Shown one piece after another: positions 5,385 through 7,771 of a stretch of DNA of 7,771 bases. Made by a program: the position numbers and the translations under genes. The DNA is from Candidatus Aminicenantota bacterium (lineage in GTDB: Bacteria > Acidobacteriota > Aminicenantia > UBA2199): positions 8,972,620 to 8,980,390 of the forward strand of contig CP070627.1 in NCBI GenBank assembly GCA_020355945.1, given 5' to 3'. The first letter of the stretch is position 1, and each line of letters opens with the position of its first letter. Under the pieces are notes generated by a model. That model had not been told where the DNA came from, searched no databases, and worked only from the letters and a program-made list of their open reading frames with translations.

Positions 5385-6653
5385 TTAAGCGGCCATTTTG
5401 AGTATATTAAACCATTTGGCCTGGATCGTATCGATTCTGTCTAATTCAGGGACTTTTAGCGGAGGTTTGAAATCCAGGGAACTATGGGGTCTTAAAAAGT
5501 TATAATGAGTGACGAACAGGGTGGTAAGAGCTATGGCTCCATTATCAGAATTAAACCCTGCCGAAGGTCTTACATGTTGTTTGTAGGTTCTATTAAGGCG
5601 TTCAATAATCTGCTTGAACTCTCTGTATTCGGCTGAATCTTCGTCCAGATTCTCAAGACCAATCACTTTAATATGCTTGATTTTGTTTTTTCTCTCTTGA
5701 TTGAGAAAATGTATGGCAGCGGAATATGATGGGTTTCCGTCAGTAATTAAAGTGATATCTTGATCGGTCTTAGCAGTTCGCACCGCTTCCTTCATAGCAG
5801 CAATTGCAGCCAGAGGGCCTCTGTTTTGTGAAAAGTGGTAAGCTGTAATCGCCTTATTTTCAGATGATATGAAGAAAAAGATATAATTGTTTTTCCCTTT
5901 GACTTTGATATAGGTTTCGTCCCCAGCAGAGATATCGTCAATGGGGCCTTTATGAGCAAGGTTGAATCGATGACAGTAATAAGCTGCTGCTCTGGCATAA
6001 TTGAGAACTGTCTGGTGACAGACTTCAAGCTTAAACATTTGGCGAAGTATAAGAGACGTTTTTCTGGCACTGAGAGCATAGGATACATAAAAGCTCAATA
6101 TAAGGCCCAGTACATGTCCGGAGTTATAAATCTTAAAGAGATTGACTGTTGCCCTGGTTTTTGCAGGTTGAGAGTGCTCGATATCTTCTGGAGTGAGATG
6201 ATATTCTCGATAGATGTAATTGATTGTGAAGTGAGTGGGGATCATCTTTTGGATAAGCCTTTCAGAAGGATTCAGCTTTTTCAGATTTTGTTCCTTGCAG
6301 TCACATTTCTTATTGCCACACTTATAGATGGTGATTTTCCCTTTCTGTTTCCATTTGTAGAGAGCATAGCCGCAATAGGGGCAATAATATTTGGAGTTCT
6401 TACGATTCTCTTTATGGTGTTTAAGCAACGGAAACGTATTGCCACATACTTTACATTTTAGTTGGGAACGTTTTTTCCCATCGTTAAAGTAAATATACTG
6501 ATGAGGTGCCTCACAGAACGGGCAGGATATGATATCAGGGACTTTTGATTTCTCTTTCCGGGAATTAACCGGCGCAAGAGGTTTGTTATGTTCGGCCTGG
6601 TATTCTTTAAGAATTACCTTGTAGTGTTTCGTTTCGGCTTTTTTCGTTTTTTT
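5385..6653 (-). CDS. Transposase orfB: zinc ribbons and DDE catalytic domain
   Basis: Open from just after a TAA at 6654-6656 to 5385 (422 codons). Two Cys-rich ribbons come first: CPFC...CKVCG, then CPYCG...CGNKKCDC. A helical segment follows, then the catalytic core: Asp in SAGDETYIKVKG, Asp in LITDGNPSY, Glu in KQIIERLNRTY, ending in HYNFLRPHSSL, the classic transposase tail. In the joined 491-residue product the DDE residues are about D314, D374 and E420. A TTG at 6428 could start a 347-residue product, but that would cut through the first zinc ribbon. Sensible coding sequence upstream (KHYKVILKEYQAEH) argues for production by frameshifting from orfA. It catalyses DNA strand transfer of the element. 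Confidence 0.8.
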   Translation of the reverse strand, partial: KKTKKAETKHYKVILKEYQAEHNKPLAPVNSRKEKSKVPDIISCPFCEAPHQYIYFNDGKKRSQLKCKVCGNTFPLLKHHKENRKNSKYYCPYCGYALYKWKQKGKITIYKCGNKKCDCKEQNLKKLNPSERLIQKMIPTHFTINYIYREYHLTPEDIEHSQPAKTRATVNLFKIYNSGHVLGLILSFYVSYALSARKTSLILRQMFKLEVCHQTVLNYARAAAYYCHRFNLAHKGPIDDISAGDETYIKVKGKNNYIFFFISSENKAITAYHFSQNRGPLAAIAAMKEAVRTAKTDQDITLITDGNPSYSAAIHFLNQERKNKIKHIKVIGLENLDEDSAEYREFKQIIERLNRTYKQHVRPSAGFNSDNGAIALTTLFVTHYNFLRPHSSLDFKPPLKVPELDRIDTIQAKWFNILKMAA

Positions 6654-6859
6654 TTAGTCTTGGGGTCTTCAGTTAAAGGTGCTTGAGAATCAACATAATA
6701 GTTCCTGTAATTCGGATGATCCTCTTTGAATTGATCTTTAGGTTGTATCTCAGAATTCGGGTCATAAAGGACATTAAGTAACTCAGTGACAATTAGTTCC
6801 AGTTGAGTCCGATTAAATTTTTTGCACATCCAAATAACAAACCTCAATATTTTGTTCAT
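6614..6859 (-). CDS. Transposase orfA: N-terminal part
   Basis: 81 codons from an ATG with AAGGAG 8 nt upstream. The sequence starts with a helix (NKILRFVIWMCKKFNRTQLELIVTELL is the general stretch, residues 2-29) and includes HPNYRNYYVDSQAPLT, then a Lys/Arg-rich end (KKKRKKPKRNTTR) that looks like out-of-frame read-through after the A-run. It overlaps orfB by 40 bp. The first 71 residues would form the N-terminus of the fused transposase. From memory, single-frame relatives carry the 'HPNYRxFYVD' stretch at their N-terminus, which supports joining. Alone it has no catalytic residues and might act as an inhibitor or DNA-binding fragment. Confidence 0.7.
   Translation of the reverse strand: MNKILRFVIWMCKKFNRTQLELIVTELLNVLYDPNSEIQPKDQFKEDHPNYRNYYVDSQAPLTEDPKTKKKRKKPKRNTTR
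6647..6655 (-). promoter_or_regulatory. A9 slippery site joining orfA and orfB
   Basis: On the coding strand, nine A's directly follow ACT and precede CG. In orfA frame they read AAA AAA AAA CGA; slipping back one base gives ...AAA ACG and enters the orfB frame, which stays open to 5385. A TAA immediately before the run closes the orfB frame upstream. This is a classic position for -1 ribosomal frameshifting or RNA-polymerase slippage. An assembly error in the homopolymer is the alternative. Confidence 0.65.
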
Positions 6860-7004
6860 AAAACTTACTCCTTATCTACTTTATTTAACATAAAATAGAG
6901 GGGAGGACAAGTGGTTTGTTAAAATTTTTCAATATAAAAGGTTTTTGAAAGGTTTTACCGATAAAACTTTTGACATTACCAAAATAAAACACAGGAGGTT
7001 TTCC

Positions 7005-7190
7005 ATGAAAAAGCTATTGCTAAGTTTAGCAATTATTCTTTTAATTGGAGTTATAGTTTCAATATTCGTTCCAGGAAAAGTTGAAGCCCTAGATCCTGAT
7101 CCAAAAGAGAATAACCCAAGAGATCCTCATTTTCACGTTGGTGACTGGACTGTTTGTTGTAATGAACTAAATCGAGCGTGTGATTCTTAG
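7005..7190 (+). CDS. Exported Cys-containing mini-protein with NVEALA-like motif
   Basis: 61 residues. AGGAGG 7 nt before the ATG at 7005 fixes the start; an in-frame ATG at 6945 has no RBS. Lys2-Lys3 precede a hydrophobic stretch (residues 4-22) and then PGKVEALDPDP. V26-E27-A28 could be a signal peptidase I site, releasing about 33 residues; otherwise the peptide stays anchored. The mature part is polar (Pro, Asp, Asn, His) and carries HVGDWTVCCNELNRACDS with Cys51, Cys52 and Cys59. The KVEALDP motif after the hydrophobic segment recalls NVEALA peptides of Bacteroidetes (PF14055), small exported proteins of unknown role. It is followed by a hairpin and a thioredoxin-fold gene on the same strand, so disulfide chemistry on the peptide is a reasonable inference. 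Function unknown. Confidence 0.75.
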   Translation: MKKLLLSLAIILLIGVIVSIFVPGKVEALDPDPKENNPRDPHFHVGDWTVCCNELNRACDS

Positions 7191-7206
7191 TAATTATATT
7201 ATTCAG

Positions 7207-7243
7207 TAAGCCGGAAGTAGTAAATAAAACTACTTCCGGTTTA
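7207..7243 (+). promoter_or_regulatory. Intercistronic hairpin
   Basis: TAAGCCGGAAGTAG (7207-7220) pairs with CTACTTCCGGTTTA (7230-7243), 14 bp with one G-U pair and a 9-nt AT loop. No T-tract follows (TTACAGTGAAG). It sits between the mini-protein and the thioredoxin-like gene. It may be a leaky terminator or 3'-stabiliser giving more mini-protein than downstream product, as seen in precursor-peptide operons. Confidence 0.7.
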
Positions 7244-7258
7244 CAGTGAAGCAATAAA

Positions 7259-7771
7259 ATGGAAAAGAAGATATTGTATGTTTGTTTAATTGTTATATGT
7301 GCTTATACTATTTTTCAAAATATAAAATATAATTCTATGCAGTATAAAAATAATTTTCTTGTGGCTCTTAAAGAATGCATTGAAGTAGAAGATTCGTGTA
7401 AAGGGAAAGTAATAGAAAATATTAAAATTACTAACTACAATGACAAAGAAGACTATTTATATAATATTCTTTCAGAGTACGGCACTGACTATTTCCTGGT
7501 TATTATTAGCTCAATTGAATCCTGCAGTACATGCAGGGAACATACATTGAATATTTGGTATGATTTATACAATAAAGATAAGGGCCTTCCAATATTACTA
7601 ATAGTCGCTGAGCAAGATGAACTTAGCAAAAAGAAGAAGAGGCAGATAAAAGCGAATATTAAAGGATTACATATTGAAATACCTTTTTATTTCGATAATG
7701 AATCACTTCTTCTTGACTATCTTAACGTTACACCATACCAGACACCTTTATCAATAATACTGGATCATAAT
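7259..7771 (+). CDS. Membrane-anchored thioredoxin-like protein (partial, 3' end outside window)
   Basis: ATG at 7259; 171 codons are present with no stop before the window end. The RBS is weak (GTGAAG region about 8 nt upstream), so translation may depend on the upstream gene. Residues about 5-20 form an N-terminal membrane anchor or uncleaved signal (ILYVCLIVICAYTIF). Residues 78-92 read as a central strand followed by a redox motif: YFLVIISSIESCSTC, with Cys89-Ser-Thr-Cys92 in the thioredoxin CxxC position at the start of a helix. Residues 111-116 (PILLIV) form the next strand, and YQTPLSIILDHN (160-171) matches the cis-Pro loop (Thr162-Pro163) and following strand of thioredoxin folds. 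The layout fits TlpA/ResA-like periplasmic thiol oxidoreductases. Likely role: reducing or oxidising disulfides at the outer face of the inner membrane, perhaps of the neighbouring three-Cys peptide. Confidence 0.75.
   Translation, partial: MEKKILYVCLIVICAYTIFQNIKYNSMQYKNNFLVALKECIEVEDSCKGKVIENIKITNYNDKEDYLYNILSEYGTDYFLVIISSIESCSTCREHTLNIWYDLYNKDKGLPILLIVAEQDELSKKKKRQIKANIKGLHIEIPFYFDNESLLLDYLNVTPYQTPLSIILDHN

Larger units (their letters stand above)
5385..6859 (-). mobile_element. Insertion sequence with two-frame DDE transposase
   Basis: The interval covers only the coding part of the element (orfA plus orfB). The catalytic domain resembles the IS6/IS240-type DDE core (DDE_Tnp_IS240-like), but the N-terminal part and two zinc ribbons are unlike classical IS6, so the family is left open. 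Both frames are intact apart from the -1 junction, suggesting a recent or still active copy. I searched 5000-5384 and 6860-7004 by eye for terminal inverted repeats and target-site duplications and found no convincing pair, so the true ends are unknown. Confidence 0.7.

Noticed and set aside
5952..6461. 169-codon plus-strand frame across the transposase
   Set aside because: Shadow of the conserved transposase frame, with no RBS or family signal.
5280..6919. CAAGTGG(A/T)TTGT at 5280-5291 and 6908-6919 as insertion-sequence ends
   Set aside because: The copies are direct, not inverted, and similarity stops at 12 bp; probably chance.
5094..6960. CGGTAAAA (5094-5101) and TTTTACCG (6953-6960) as terminal inverted repeats
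   Set aside because: Only 8 bp match, the left copy lies inside a hairpin, and flanking bases show no extension or target duplication.
6965..6975. TTGACA at 6970-6975 as promoter -35 for the mini-protein gene
   Set aside because: The matching -10 position falls on the ribosome binding site, so it cannot drive this start.
7051..7254. 67-codon minus-strand frame across the mini-protein gene
   Set aside because: Antisense to the mini-protein gene, includes the hairpin, and has no RBS.

Overview
The window looks like an accessory, repeat-rich stretch from an uncultured, moderately AT-rich bacterium. AGGAGG-type ribosome binding sites precede most credible genes. A lipoprotein with a Lol-type Ser after the lipidated Cys suggests a Gram-negative cell plan. 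Intergenic spaces carry short palindromic repeats of the 'cacgaattacacgaatt' and 'gccacaggg...ccctgtggc' kinds, which I associate with large genomes of uncultured lineages such as Aminicenantes/Acidobacteriota and deltaproteobacterial relatives. This placement is inference; no rRNA, tRNA or housekeeping marker is present.

Positions 1-147 hold seven 21-bp tandem repeats that run off the left edge. Next come four minus-strand genes with overlapping ends (3096 down to 151): a lipoprotein, a small helical protein, a protein resembling the N-terminal half of a type ISP restriction-modification enzyme with no methyltransferase domain, and an acidic protein of unknown function. The overlaps (14, 11 and 29 bp) imply one translationally coupled operon. 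I consider it one of two candidate undescribed systems here.

Positions 3100-4503 hold three further minus-strand genes set among palindromes: a protein made of two tandem copies of one 55-residue module, a small ORF largely built from repeat DNA, and a 135-residue protein of unknown function. Positions 4504-5384 carry a near-consensus sigma70 promoter on the plus strand, at most a 25-codon ORF, and a cluster of strong hairpins containing TTTTCC(C)ACA motifs.

Positions 5385-6859 are an insertion-sequence transposase on the minus strand. It is split into two overlapping frames joined by a run of nine A's, suggesting programmed -1 frameshifting or transcriptional slippage. The joined product would be about 491 residues, with two zinc ribbons and a DDE catalytic core.

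Divergent from it, at 7005-7771, are a 61-codon exported mini-protein with a KVEALDP motif (similar to the NVEALA motif of Bacteroidetes peptides) and three Cys, an intercistronic hairpin, and a membrane-anchored thioredoxin-fold protein with a CSTC active-site motif that runs off the right edge. This peptide-plus-redox-partner arrangement is the second candidate system.
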